64,000 nucleotides of DNA from Craterostigma plantagineum (taxonomy: Eukaryota > Streptophyta > Magnoliopsida > Lamiales > Linderniaceae), in the NCBI GenBank assembly GCA_027422505.1, contig JAPQWV010000017.1, positions 12,091,501-12,155,500 of the forward strand, in the 5' to 3' direction. A program made the translations under genes and the position numbers. Below the pieces are notes generated by a model. The model was not told the origin of the DNA. It ran no database searches and saw only the letters and a list, made by a program, of their open reading frames with translations. This document shows, one piece after another, positions 9,592 to 21,455 of this stretch. Positions within the stretch are counted from its first letter, which is position 1. Every line of letters starts with the position of its first letter.

Positions 9592-12468
9592 ATGTCTACC
9601 ACGAATGACATCTCAACAGTGGGCTCCGACACCAGGCCTCCGATGCTGCGACAAGACGACTACAGCATATGGACAAACCGATTCCTCACGTTCATCAGGA
9701 ACAAAGGCGCACCACTCTCTAAATACCTTCTGACTGGTCCAGCACAGTTCTGGACGATCATCCCTGCACAGCCAAACGCAAACCCTCCCATGGATGAACG
9801 CCGCACTCCAAGAGGTCCCATCAATGAGGATGAACAGGCTCGCCTACAGGCCGATGAGACTGCCAAAGGATATCTCTTCCAGGCTATGGGAAACGAGGTC
9901 TACGCTCACATTGAGTGCTGCACAACTGCTAAGGAAATATGGGATGAACTCGTGGAAATTATAGCAGGCACAACTGAGAGTGCTCAAGGGAGGAAATCAG
10001 CATGTCTCTCGCAGTATGAACACTTCCAGGCTTATGAAGGAGAGGAATTGCGTGACACATACCTCCGATACTTGAAGGTCATCAATGAACTCAAGAAAGC
10101 CAGGATCTCGAGGGACAAATTCGATATCAACAACCGCTTCCTTGGTAGCCTCAAACCACACTGGGGCAATGCAATCGTGATGATGATTCAGAGTAAGGAC
10201 CTCTCCAACACTTCCATCCATGCTCTCTATGACAGTCTGTCTGCCTATGCTCCTTACGTGCAACCTCAGTCCACCAACACTCGAGTCGACCCACTGGCCC
10301 TCCTCTCGAACAAGACCAATGAACGATCTTCCGCCACAAAGACCAAACAGAACAAAGGGAAGCTACCAGCTGCTATATCTGCCTCCTCTTCAGGATCCGA
10401 AGTTGATACAGAATCTGATGAAGATGTTCGTGATCTACGCAAACAACTGGCAATGCCCACAAAGATGGTCTCAAAAAGGATAGGGAAAAAATCCTCACCC
10501 TCCTTCAATCGCCAAAGAACCTTTAGCGGCACCAAAAAGACCACTCCCACGGAAGAATCTAAGCCGATAAAGAAAGAGGAGGACTCAGCACCTCAAAGGT
10601 CTGTGAAGTGCTTTCGGTGTGGAAAGACAGGTCACTTTGCCAAGGAATGCCACGCCACACGCATAAAGGACTCTGGCTACTACGACCGTAAGGCCAGAAT
10701 GACCCGCAAAATGGAAAGTGGGAAAGTTCTTCTCACTGAAGAAGCTGAATGGCTGAACGACACTTCAGAAGACGAGGAGCCTAAGGATGAAGATTGCTGC
10801 ATGGCAAGGCTGGTAGAACATGACGAGTATGAGGAGATGGTCAACACCGGTGAGAATGCCGCTAAGACGCCTACTAACACCGAGGCTGAGGTACAAATTT
10901 CGCAACTCGATGATGTGTTTAATCACCGGCACACCATTAAGAACCCCACCATAGACGCTAGGGATTATGATGAACTTAAGCTAAAATTTGAAAACAACTA
11001 TGCCTTACTTAGTTTAAAAGTAGAAGAGCTCGCCTGTGCAAACGAACGTCTAATGGCCTCTGAAGCGTTAGTCAAACGTCTGCAAAGCAAGAATAAACAA
11101 AGTAAGACTAGGGTTAAGGAAACCACACTAGCCATCAGTTCATGCGAAACATCTCGTCTTCTGACGGCTTCCCAATACGAACTGCTCACAAAGGAAAGAG
11201 TTAGGCTGTACCGAAAGGTGAAAGAACTCGAAGAGCAACTTCACCTTAGAAACGAAAACTCACGCATCTTATGCCTATTGAACCAACCAGTTGAAACAGA
11301 ATTCTACAACGCCCGGGGGGGAATCGGCCTGGCTAGCAATTGCAAATCAACACCACTAACAGTTAAAAGGTATAACATGTGTAACACTGCGTTCCTGCAA
11401 ACAAGAAATGGTGCTCCCTCGCAACTTAGGCCATTTGTGAGATCATCCGCTATTGTTATCTCGGAAGAAAAGAGGGTACAGAACATTCATTGGGCGGAAA
11501 TCGCGTATGACTACACAGAAATGAATGCTAGGGATAAGACTAAGATACCTTCACTTTCGGAGGATGTCGAAACTCCACTCCCAACCAAAGAACAGGAAAT
11601 TGCTTTCGAAGAAGCGATCTCTCGCACCTATATCCCAGAGAAACTTCTGCTCATAGCAGAACTAGAATGAACACTAGAATTAGAGCGGAAGACCTTCGCA
11701 AAGGAGCGAGATGAACTACTTAGCAAAATCTCTACACTAGAACAATTTCACAGTACAAACAATCCCTCTACATCAAGTCAAGTACCCGATTCTCAAACAT
11801 GTAAATGTAAGAGGACGGCGAAGATGACTCCTGAAACTGAAACTTGTTCAAACACTAACTCTCGTATTCCTATGGATACAGGGAATGTGAGTTCGACGTC
11901 TCCGGAAGGGAGTTCATTTGAAGTAAAGGAGGACCCGCTCTTCGATGACAAGAAGAAAAGACCGTCCTATATTTGTATTTCCAATCTATGTACTGATTCC
12001 CAACATCTTAAGGACGTAGACAATTATGCTGCCAAAACTTATCTTTCCTTTCCCAAACTAATGTCTATGTGTTGCTGCAATGACTTCATTCTTCCACGCT
12101 TTCATGAATATGAGGCACACGAACACGCAACACCCCGACCAAAAAGGCAAACCTCCTCTACGATGCCCTTGCATTCTCCCAGTTCATCTACGCCCACGGT
12201 TAAGCGAAAACGCCATCCAACGCTGAATACAAAGTCACCTACTGCTCGCAAGCAGAAGACGACTAAAACCAAAAGGCGACAACAACAACCAAAACCTTCA
12301 CGTCAATTCACGAATAAGACAACGTATGTGCAAGCGCAAGTTAGGCAAATATGGGTTAGAAAAACCATTATCCCACCTCCTCAAACAAATCACAAAGGGA
12401 AAGCTAAATTAGATCCAACACAACCTGATTTAGACCCCTCATTTCCCGTTAAGCGTATGAAAATTTGA
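9592..12468 (+). pseudogene. Gag of copia element B, long form with coiled-coil tail
   Basis: A single frame of 959 codons interrupted by one TGA at 11,668-11,670; the stretch before it is 692 residues. Order: N-terminal RPPMLRQDDYSIW block (residues ~17-30), a UBN2-type gag core (~90-240, KEIWDEL, YLRYLKVINELKK), a Ser-rich linker, a CCHC knuckle CFRCGKTGHFAKEC at ~340, then an acidic and coiled-coil extension (~450-580). After the TGA the frame continues with a very basic, Pro/Thr/Lys-rich tail (about 12,120-12,340) and stops at 12,466. Gag forms the cytoplasmic particle that packages the RNA; the basic tail may bind nucleic acid or the nucleus (inference). The single TGA may be recent decay or a read-through point. 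Confidence 0.85.
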
Positions 12469-13723
12469 CTTGTATTACAAGATGGTCCCGTCCGTAAACG
12501 GGGACCCAACGTTTGCTGATGATTGCAGGTCTGTCATGTGTGGTATCTAGACTCGGGTTGCTCCACACACATGACGAGGAATAAGGAGCTGTTGAGCAAC
12601 TTCTCCGAGCGCTATCTCGGAAGGGTCTCCTTCGGAAAAGTCAAATGGCGCCAATTCTCGGAACTGGTGATCTCGTCCATGACAAACTGACGATTAAGGG
12701 CATCTCTTATGTCGAGGGTTTGAGCTACAATCTCTTCAGCATTGGTCGTTTCTGCGACAAAGGATACAAGGTTCTTTTCGAATCTGACATCTGCAGCATT
12801 ATAGATGCCTCAGGACAACCTCTTCTTTCTGGAATGCGCACGTCTCACCTTTACATACTCAATCTTACGACCTCTCGATCAATATGCCTTCTCTCCCATG
12901 CTGCACCCAAGTTGAACGATCTATGGCACCGGCGTCTTTCACACCTCAATTTCAAGACTATCAACAAACTGCGTCAGAATAAACTCGTCAACGGTCTACC
13001 CCAACTGTCATATCATAAGGAACACCTCTGCTCTGCCTGTGATATGGGAAAGATGAAGCGATCATCACACGTCTCTAAGGAAACACCGTCCACTAAGCTC
13101 ATCCTTGAGCTCTTACACATGGATCTATGTGGCCCAATGCCTACGGCTACACTCGGAGGAAGACGGTATATTCTTGTGATTGTCGACGACTTCTCACGCT
13201 ATACATGGACGAAACTCGTTCGCACAAAGGATGAAGTTCCTGATTTAATCATCGAGTTTGTTGTTACGTCCCAAACTTTTCATCAACAGAAGGTCGGATT
13301 ATCAGAACTGACAATGGAACTGAGTTTAAGAACAAGAAGCTCGGTGATTTCTATGCTACTCAGGGCATCACCCAGCAGTTCTCAGCTGTGAAGACACCAG
13401 AACAGAATGGTGTCGTTGAGCGTAAGAATAGGACACTAGTTGAAGCAGCTAGGACTCTCCTCATCCAATCCGGACTTCCTCACTCTCTTTGGGGCGAAGC
13501 TATTCAAACGGCCTGTTACACGCAAAACCGGGCTTCCATCCACAAGAGATTCAACCGCACCCCATACGAGATGCTGAATAACCGTCGTATCCCAGATATA
13601 TCTTATCTAAGGGTCTTCGGTTGGCGATGTTTTGTGGCCAATGATCGCCAACATCTTGGGAAGCTTGATCCAAAAGCACTTGAAGGAATCTTTGTTGGAT
13701 ATTCGCTGAACTCAAAGGCATAA
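12469..13723 (+). pseudogene. Protease and integrase of element B
   Basis: The protease start VWYLDSGCSTHMT (aspartic active site D-S-G) lies at about 12,538-12,576, in the same frame as gag but after TGATGA at 12,517-12,522. A frame change at about 12,645 leads to the end of protease, the GAG-pre-integrase block and the zinc-binding region (WHRRLSHLN ... CSACDMGK). The integrase core follows: HMDLCGP with the first Asp, TDNGTEF in another frame near 13,305, and EQNGVVERKNRT with the catalytic Glu near 13,400. Frameshifts lie near 13,270 and 13,385, and a TAA near 13,722 interrupts the frame. Integrase would insert the element cDNA into the chromosome; as it stands the polyprotein cannot be made whole. 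Confidence 0.85.
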
Positions 13724-15261
13724 AGAGTCTATCTTAGGGAGAAACGATCAGTAATAGAGAGCACAAATGTCACATTTGACGAAAGCGAAGGCGACCTCAT
13801 GGCTTCTGCTCATATCAGTCCAGAACCAGGTCCTCTACAGTTCCTCTACAGTCGTTGACAAAAGGTCAACCTTCAATGACGGGAACTTCCTCATCTGAGG
13901 GCTATTCTGGTGAACTGGATCTCGATCTACTCTTCGAGTACTTCTATCCAGTCCCCAAGACTCCCGTGCCACCACTCAAACTACCGCTGCACCCACCCCA
14001 CCTACACCACCAGCCATCAGCGATGATGTCGTCCCGCCAAACTTGGATGATCTCAATCTCAACGAAGACGACATTTTACCCAACCCTGGGAACATTGCTA
14101 ATCCTGATGCTGAACCTTCTCAATCTACTACGGTTGAGATCTCTTCTTCGGACACCGGACCCCAATCTAATGAGTCTCCAATTGATACAAATGCGGCCAG
14201 CTCCTCACGGACCAATGTACCACTTTGGGCTCGCTCTCATCCTACCGATCAGATTATTGGGGATCCCACATCCGGTGTTTCGACGCGTTCGGCAACAATG
14301 AATGAAAGTCTGTTTGCTTGCTATCTCAGTCAAGCCGAACCATCACGAGTAGCTGAAGCTCTCAACGATCCTGATTGGCTGATTGCAATGCAGGAGGAAA
14401 TAAATCAATTTGAACGATTACAAGTTTGGGAACTCGTACCACGACCTCGCAATAGATCCATTATCGGCACAAAGTGGATCTTCAAGAACAAAAAGGATGA
14501 AGACGGTGTTGTCATCCGCAATAAAGCAAGACTTGTGGCTAAGGGGTACAACCAACAAGAAGGCATCGACTACGATGAAACTTTCGCCCCAATTGCCAGG
14601 ATCGAAGCCATACGAATTTTTCTTTCCTTTGCTGCTCACAAGAACTTTAAAGTCTACCAAATGGACGTGAAGACTGCATTTCTGAATGGATTTCCCAAAG
14701 AAGAAGTGTACGTTGATCAACCTGAAGGGTTCTTGAGCGAATAGTTTCCTCATCACGTATATCAACTCTACAAGGCCCTCTACGGACTAAAACAGGCTCT
14801 CCGAGCTTGGTATGACGTCCTTTCAGACTTCCTTGTTCAGTCTGGATTTAAGAAAGGATCTCTGGATACAACTCTCTTCACCAAGCGGAGTGGCCCGGAC
14901 ATCATGATTGTACAGATTTATGTCGATGACATCATTTTTGGATCGACTGAACCACAAATGTGTGAATCGCAGAATTGATGAAAGAGAAATTCGAAATGAG
15001 TATGATGGGCGAGCTGAATTTCTTTCTTGGTCTTCAAGTAAAGCAACTCCCCGACGGAATCTTCATCAACCAGTCCAAATACATCCATGACATCCTCGAG
15101 AAATATGGCATGAAGGATGCTAAGACTGCTGCTACACCTATGTCACCCTCTGGCCGACCCGACGCGGACCCATCTGGTGCTCCCGTTGACCAAACCGTAT
15201 ACCGAGGGATAATAGGCTCTCTTCTGTACCTCACTGCTAGTCGACCGGATATCGTTCTTGC
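13724..15261 (+). pseudogene. Linker and reverse transcriptase of element B, truncated
   Basis: The acidic linker (two frames, 13,855-14,300) leads to [14 protein letters not shown], then the [48 protein letters not shown] stands at 14,742. The motif ALYGLKQA appears with Leu-Arg in place of the usual Pro-Arg after it, YVDDIIFGS lies near 14,920, and a further stop near 14,976. The last block is LYLTASRPDI, ending at about 15,261 where sequence of element D on the other strand begins. RNase H, PPT and 3' LTR are missing. Confidence 0.85.
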
Positions 15262-15988
15262 CAAAATCTTGGGGCAGTCCCTTTTCCAATGACTCGCCTT
15301 CGGAACTTTAGGCACGTTCATTTTTGCTTTGCCCTTTTTCTTAATCCCTCCTTTTGGCTTATTAGGCTTGGACAAGCGCAACCTCTTTTCCCTTTCCTTT
15401 CTTTAGCTCACGCTGAGTCTGAACCAGCGTGTTCATGAGTTCAGGAAGGGAAAATCGTCTATCGCTCAGATTATAGTTTATAATAAACTGAGCAAATGAA
15501 GCTGGGAGTAACTGAAGGATCAGGTCAATCTGAAGCTCGTTGTGAATGGGACAACCGAGAGAACTCAGTTCCTCAATGTACCCAATGAGCATACGCACAT
15601 GTGCCGCCACATCTGCGCCCTCAGACATCTTGGTATGAAAGAGATTGTCAGCTGCACGGTATCGAGACGATCTCGACTGCTCGCCATACAACTCCTTCAG
15701 ATGAATCAATATCTCGCGCATTTGCATACCCTCATGCTGGCGCTGCAGATCATTATTCATCCCAGCCAACATATAAGCCTTGACACGGGCACTATCAGCC
15801 ATCCATTTGGCATGATATTCCCTGTCAGCTTCACTCGCACCCTCTTGGGGTTCGAGTGGTATTGGTCCCTCAAGGACATACTCTAGGGGTTCCAGAGTGA
15901 GGACAATCCTCAAGTTACGGAGCCAGTCCGCAAGGTTTGGACCCTCCAAACGATTTTGCGTGATCAGTAAATTGAATGGTGACGTCAT
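15262..15988 (-). pseudogene. Gag of copia element D, truncated at its zinc knuckle
   Basis: Read on the minus strand from an ATG at 15,988. The protein starts MTSPFNLLITQNRLEGPN and has the gag core (LADWLRNLRIVL, MREILIHLKELYGEQSR, LIGYIEELSSLG, RFSLPELMNTLVQTQRELKKGKG). It then changes frame into the second half of a zinc knuckle, HWKRDCPK. The rest is lost at the junction with element B at about 15,261. The knuckle wording and leader match element G (41,625 onward), so D and G belong to one family, different from A, B and E. Confidence 0.8.
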
Positions 15989-17449
15989 TTTGTATACAAA
16001 CAAGAAAGAAAACAATCTGCAGAAAATAAAGAATTGAAGGGGTCAACGTATTATTCTACAAGCACAAATAAGGACTTTAACAATTTGGCTTGGCTCCCAC
16101 TATTTTTCTCAAAACCTCATTCTCCCGATTGAGATTTCGGAAACCTCGTTGATGGTTTCATAGTGGAGTTGATTTCCCCGCTCCGCAGAAATGAGCCTCA
16201 ACCTAACAGTTTGTTGGCCCATTACTCGGACGGCGCCGTGTCCCACACGAACCCATAGATGAACCCATGTCTTACACGAGTCCATCTCATGAGTGTTTCA
16301 ACTAATTTGTCTCCGGTCAGGAACCCTCACCCTAACAGGAATAATTGGGAAATAACCGTCTAAGTGTGACCTATCAACGTCTGGCTCAATCCTAACATTT
16401 AGAAATTCCCGCCTGTAGGATAACTCTTTATAAGGCGTGAATATGTTTCGGAGAGCAGCGTTTAGACAGTCACCCAAAATATCCACGTCAAGAGTAAAAT
16501 GTTGGGCGCCGATAACTCGGAACAAACCGCACATACACTCAAGTCGTTTCAATAATGAGCTTGACTTTATTGTCTTAACGCACCCGGACCAACTACGACA
16601 AGAGCGAGATGATTGGCGCCGATAACTCGGAACAAACCGCACACGACACTCAAGCCGCAATGATTTCGAGCTTGATAGAAGACAGGAACCCTGTCCCTTT
16701 ACCCACTTAGTATTTAGTCAAATCGGGAGAATACGTCTCACTCACATAAACACTTAAACACGCACGTAACGTCAAACAAACATGCAAGTATTCGCGGTAA
16801 ACCTAGTTTGCCTATAAGACTGTCTGCGTGGACTATTTCTACTCTATTACATATATTTATAAAAAATTACATCTCTGCTCTTCAGCTTCGCACTATGTTC
16901 TCGAACGACTTTCAAGTCTTCGAACGGCCTTCTCGTGGATCCATTTCGTACTCGTACGGCCATCGTACAAAAATTAATTTTTCTAAATATTAACTAAAAT
17001 ACAAAACGGGGGGATCAGCTGTCCCAGACAACCCGTATATTAACGAATAAAATACAAACCGGGGGGGACCTTGTCACCCTTAACATATCACCCGGAAATA
17101 GAGCCTAAGTCCACGCCGACGTCTTAATACGTGTCTTACAAACATGCATACAACATAAACATGTTCACGACAACAAAACGCTCAAAGAAACCGAAACGAA
17201 ATTTGGGCTAGTCCTAGACTTACCGACCCACAATTTACGAACCGCGACGAGACTCCCACTAGGGTTTTCTCTCCACGTTGCTACGCTACGTCGGAAAGCT
17301 CGCAACTAAGCGACCTCCGACCAAGCGAGCGCTCGGTTTACAAACTCGAACTAAGTACAACTCATGCTTTGACACTTGAGCAACTTAGTGACTTGCACAA
17401 CCGAGTTCGTTTCGGACTCGTTTATGTCGTTTCTTAGAACCGAGCCTAT
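15989..17449 (-). other. 5' leader of copia element D
   Basis: A 1.46-kb untranslated leader between PBS and gag on the minus strand. The block at 16,080-16,200 (AGCGGGGAAATCAACTCCAC ... CTATGAAACCA ... GAGAAAAATAGTGGGAG, reverse strand) also occurs before the gag of G at 41,475-41,560, which ties the two elements together. No ORF here is convincing. Confidence 0.65.
16500..16720. repeat. ~110-bp direct duplication in the D leader
   Basis: GGCGCCGATAACTCGGAACA, followed by a shared AACCGCACA...CACTCAAG tail, occurs at 16,505 and again at 16,615. The copies are adjacent and in direct orientation. Confidence 0.8.
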
Positions 17450-17462
17450 GGCTCTGATACCA
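17450..17462 (-). other. PBS of element D
   Basis: GGCTCTGATACCA on the plus strand is the reverse complement of TGGTATCAGAGCC, the initiator tRNA-Met PBS. It sits one base from an LTR end of the TCCCAACA type, the same arrangement as in element G (40,081-40,099). Confidence 0.9.
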
Positions 17463-17463
17463 C

Positions 17464-17505
17464 TGTTGGGAAACCCCGGGTGACCCGAGGCCTTACCCCG
17501 GGTGA
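17464..17505 (-). mobile_element. LTR stub of element D
   Basis: About 40 bp of the 3' end of the D 5' LTR (minus strand), ending TTTCCCAACA. It is fused directly to the RT start of gypsy element F, so the rest of the LTR is gone. The exact break is uncertain by some ten bases. Confidence 0.6.
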
Positions 17506-19143
17506 TACATCGGCATATTCATTGACTATCGGCACGTCTTTCAGTTCTGGCTGAGGTAACTCCTCTGCCTTCATCGCATATACGAGATAAGACTCACAAC
17601 CGGATCTCAAGAGTCGTTGAGCCTTCAACGCAGAGATTTGCGGAATACGATTTAAAGTAGTTTTCCCGAAAAAGTGAACACCTCTTCTTCGGGCAGTTGA
17701 AATTTTACGACCTTCTTGTTACAATCTATGATGGCTCCATATTTCGAAAGCCAATCCATCCCAAAAATAACATTATAGTCGTTCATTGGGATCACAATCA
17801 GGTCGACGCTCAGATCTCTACCCTCAATGTTAACGGAGCATCCTTCCAGCACTTGGTTAGTGCGCGTCGGATCACCGTGTGGTAAGGTAACTATGTAATT
17901 GCATTCATATAAGGTAGGAGAAACTCCCACCTTTTCCACATATTTGGCCGACACGAACGAATGTGTAGCCCAGAGTCAATTAACACAGAAGTGGGCACGT
18001 CATAGATAGTCAACGTACCCGTTACTACGGAAGGATTTGCTTCGGCCTCCTCATTCGTTAAGAGTAAAGACCCGTGCTGGCACTGGAGGGGGTCGAATCA
18101 ACGGTCGGTTCGGAACTTGAGGTACATGTTCGTTGCAGTTCCTAGCGTAGCGTCCTATTTTCCCACATCGGAAGCTTTGTGGGGTCGGGTTTGGTCTTGG
18201 TCCATAGCACGGACCAGAATGGAAACGCACACACTGTCGGCATTGAGTCGCAGCACCTGAGGGTCGGTTCGCAGCGTTAAATGGCTCTTGGTTCGGTCTT
18301 GGTCTCCAGTCCTGGTGGCCCGGTTGATTCCCGCGATAATTTGGTCCTTTGCCGAAAAATTGGCGTTTCTGGTTCCCTCCTCCTTGTTGTCCTTCTGTTC
18401 TCCGCGTTGCATCCTGCGCTTTTGCGACCCTGCTCTCCGCCTGTTCAGCTAGGATTGCTCGTTCAGCGATACGGGCATAAGTCTTCCCTTCCGTATCGTA
18501 CATGCTTACGCTCCGGAAGATCTCGGGTTTGAGACCCTCCAAGAAACGTTCTATCTTCAGCTCGTCAGTGGCCACGATATGTGGCGCAAACCTAGACAAC
18601 TGCTCGAATTTGCGGATGTAGTCTGCTACAGACATCCTTCCTTGTTTCAGATTGATGAACTCGTTCAGCTTCTGCGCTCGATCTGGCGCCGTGAAGTATT
18701 TTCCTCGGAAGAGGGCCTTAAACCTCTCCCAGGTCATCATAGTGGGATCCTCGAGCACCTGAACGGTATCCCACCAGTAGCCCGCGTTCCCACATAACAT
18801 GAAGGTGGCACAAGTCACCTTCTCAGTATCGGGTAGGTGGCTAACGCGAAACATATTCTCTATGGTTCTAAGCCAATCCACCGCATAGGTAGGATCAGCG
18901 GCTTCCTCGAAGGCAGGGGGATTTAATCTTCGGAACCTCTCCTCGGCAGCTTCTGCACGTTCTAGGCAGGGGATGAGTGGCGTTCCGAGGAATTTTGACG
19001 ATGGATGAGATCATTAATCTGATCGGACTGCCGCCGAATCAGATCAGTTAACTGATGAATGGTGGAGCGGTCCTCATTCGGTGGGGATTCGGAACCCGCC
19101 CTACGACTAGTTTCACCCGCTTCTCTACGTGTCCTTGGCATTT
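17506..19143 (-). pseudogene. Gypsy element F: gag and protease, start of RT
   Basis: Minus strand. It starts MPRTRREAGE at 19,143, changes frame near 18,970, then has a Retrotrans_gag domain (WWDTVQVLEDPTMMTWERFK, FINLKQGRMSVADYIRKFEQLSRFAP, ERFLEGLKPEI). Next come a CX2C...H...C segment (CRQCVRFHSGPC) and a CCHC-like knuckle whose first Cys-pair spacing is altered (FRCGKIGRYARNC). A retropepsin segment follows at 17,954-17,652, with DYNVIFGMDWL as its end. The first RT residues (VNEYADV) occur just before the break. The pattern fits Tekay/Del chromoviruses. Stops and frameshifts at ~18,970, ~18,050 and ~17,960-17,630 make it inactive. The rest of RT, RNase H and integrase is absent. Confidence 0.8.
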
Positions 19144-19297
19144 CTTAACTATTTCTACAATTATTCACAGAAAGCACATATATCAAATAACACGTAATCA
19201 CATAATCAGTCTTTAAACTTACAGGCCAGGCTGGTTCTCCAGGCTTTTGAGCGGCAGTACATGGACAGTCTTCAGAATCTAAAGCCTACGCTCTTCA
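19144..19297 (-). other. 5' untranslated remnant of gypsy F
   Basis: 154 bp upstream of the F gag start with no PBS or LTR visible. It ends abruptly at the first Cassandra LTR. Confidence 0.45.
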
Positions 19298-19765
19298 TGT
19301 GACGCCCGGGGCCGATGAGGGCGGGTAGTGATCGCCGGTGCCAGAGAGGTGCACGGACAAAGAGCGGCTCCTGGCAGGCTTCTAGGTGAAGGGGTACGTG
19401 GACGAACCGATCCGACACCCGAATGAGAGGGGATCCTGAGACTGACAATGTATGGGCGTGTCAGGCTAAGAATCGTGTAAGAGAATTGATAGTACTACTG
19501 ATATCACCAAGGTCGACCTACCTTTTCGGGAGTTCATCTATAGAAACTCCGAAGTTAAGCGTGCTTGACTTGGGGCAATCTAGGGATGGGTGACCCCTTG
19601 GGAAGTTTCTCAGGGTGCGTGTGAGCGAGTGTACGAAGCACGCTAAAAGATTAAATGGTGGTACAGTGGGGCCAGACTATCAGTCGGAGTGTGGTGGGCC
19701 CAACCCCACTTGTCCCGGTAGGGACCGAAGCTGTAGTGACACCCGGTATGGGACGGGTCGTTACA
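19298..19765 (+). repeat. Cassandra LTR 1 with 5S-like promoter
   Basis: 468 bp, TGTGACGCCC to GTTACA. A 5S rRNA-like block lies at about 19,530-19,625. It includes an A-box-type GAAGTTAAGCGTGCTT (19,551-19,566) and a C-box-type GGATGGGTGACC (19,584-19,595) followed by GGGAAGT. Spacing is close to the plant 5S gene but the middle is altered, so it is a promoter relic or domesticated promoter, not a standard 5S gene. Confidence 0.88.
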
Positions 19766-19837
19766 GGTGGTATCAGAGCACAACCTCTCGCAGTACGGTG
19801 CTGGTTCAGGGACGAACCAGGCGGAAGCTGGTGGGCA
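19766..19837 (+). other. Internal domain 1 of the Cassandra array (PBS and PPT)
   Basis: 72 bp: PBS TGGTATCAGAGC at 19,768-19,779, a short spacer with a GGTTCAGGGACGAACC hairpin-like palindrome, and a purine-rich PPT candidate ending GGTGGGCA. Equivalent domains lie at 20,305-20,376, 20,845-20,916 and 21,384-21,455. Confidence 0.85.
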
Positions 19838-20304
19838 TGTGACGCCCGGGGCCGATGAGGGCGAGGAGTGATCGCCAGTGCCAGAGTGGTGCACGGACAA
19901 AGAGCGGCTCCTGGCAGGCTTCTAGGCGAAGGGGTACGTGGATGAACCGATCCGACACCCGAATGAGAGGGGACCCTGAGACTGACAATGTATGGGCGTG
20001 TCAGGCTAAGAATCGTGTAAGAGAATTGATAGTACTACTCATATCACCAAGGTCGACCTACCTTTTCGGGAGTCCATCTATAGAAACTCCGAAGTTAAGC
20101 GTGCTTGACTTGGGGCAATCTAGGGATGGGTGACCCCCTGGGAAGTTTCTCAGGGTGCGTGTGAGAGAGTGCACGAAGCACCCAAAAGATTAAATGGTGG
20201 TACAGTGGGGCCAGACTATCAGTCGGAGTGTGGTGGGTCCAACCCCACTTGTCCCGGTAGGGACCGATGCTGTAGTGACACCCGGTATGGGACGGGTCGT
20301 TACA
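19838..20304 (+). repeat. Cassandra LTR 2 with 5S-like promoter
   Basis: 467 bp. The A-box-like GAAGTTAAGC starts at 20,091. There is a one-base deletion after the CACGAAGCAC string (near 20,180), so this copy is distinguishable from its neighbours. Confidence 0.88.
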
Positions 20305-20376
20305 GGTGGTATCAGAGCACAATCTCTCGCAGTACGGTGCTGGTTCGGGGACGAACCAGGCGGAAGCTGGTGGGCA

Positions 20377-20844
20377 TGTGACGCCCGGGGCCGATGAGGG
20401 CGGGGAGTGATCGCCGGTGCCAGAGAGGTGCACGGACAAAGAGCGGCTCCTGGCAGGCTTCTAGGCGAAGGGGTACGTGGACGAACTGATCCGACACCCG
20501 AATGAGAGGGGACCCTGAGACTGACAATGTATGGGCGTGTCAGGCTAAGAATCGTGTAAGAGAATTGATAGTACTACTCATATCACCAAGGTCGACCTAC
20601 CTTTTCGGGAGTCCATCTATAGAAACTCCGAAGTTAAGCGTGCTTGACTTGGGGCAATCTAGGGATGGGTGACCCCCTGGGAAGTTTCTCAGGGTGCGTG
20701 TGAGCGAGTGCACGAAGCACGCTAAAAGATTAAATGGTGTTACAGTGGGGCCAGACTATCAGTCGGAGTGTGGTGGGCCCAACCCCACTTGTCCCGGTAG
20801 GGACCGATGCTGTAGTGACACCCGGTATGGGACGGGTCGTTACA
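20377..20844 (+). repeat. Cassandra LTR 3 with 5S-like promoter
   Basis: 468 bp. The A-box-like GAAGTTAAGC starts at 20,630. It is nearly identical to LTRs 1 and 2, with private changes such as GAACTGATCC near 20,483. Confidence 0.88.
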
Positions 20845-20916
20845 GGTGGTATCAGAGCACAACCTCTCGCAGTACGGTGCTGGTTCGGAGACGAACCAGG
20901 CGGAAGCTGGTGGGCA

Positions 20917-21383
20917 TGTGACGCCCGGGGCCGATGAGGGCGGGGAGTGATCGCGGTGCCAGAGAGGTGCACGGACAAAGAGCGGCTCCTGGCAGGCTTC
21001 TAGGCGAAGGGGTACGTGGACGAACCGATCCGACACCCGAATGAGAGGGGACCCTGAGACTGACAATGTATGGGCGTGTCAGGCTAAGAATCGTGTAAGA
21101 GAATTGATAGTACTACTCATATCACCAAGGTCGACCTACCTTTTCGGGAGTCCATCTATAGAAACTCCGAAGTTAAGCGTGCTTGACTTGGGGCAATCTA
21201 GGGATGGGTGACCCCCTAGGAAGTTTCTCAGGGTGCGTGTGAGCGAGTGCACGAAGCACGCTAAAAGATTAAATGGTGGTACAGTGGGGCCAGACTATCA
21301 TTCGGAGTGTGGTGGGCCCAACCCCACTTGTCCCGGTAGGGACCGATGCTGTAGTGACACCCGGTATGGGACGGGTCGTTACA
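20917..21383 (+). repeat. Cassandra LTR 4 with 5S-like promoter
   Basis: 467 bp. The A-box-like block starts at about 21,169. One base is missing at GATCGCGGTGCC (near 20,950). Confidence 0.88.
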
Positions 21384-21455
21384 GGTGGTATCAGAGCACA
21401 ACCTCTCGCAGTACGTTGCTGGTTCGGGGACGAACCAGGCGGAAGCTGGTGGGCA

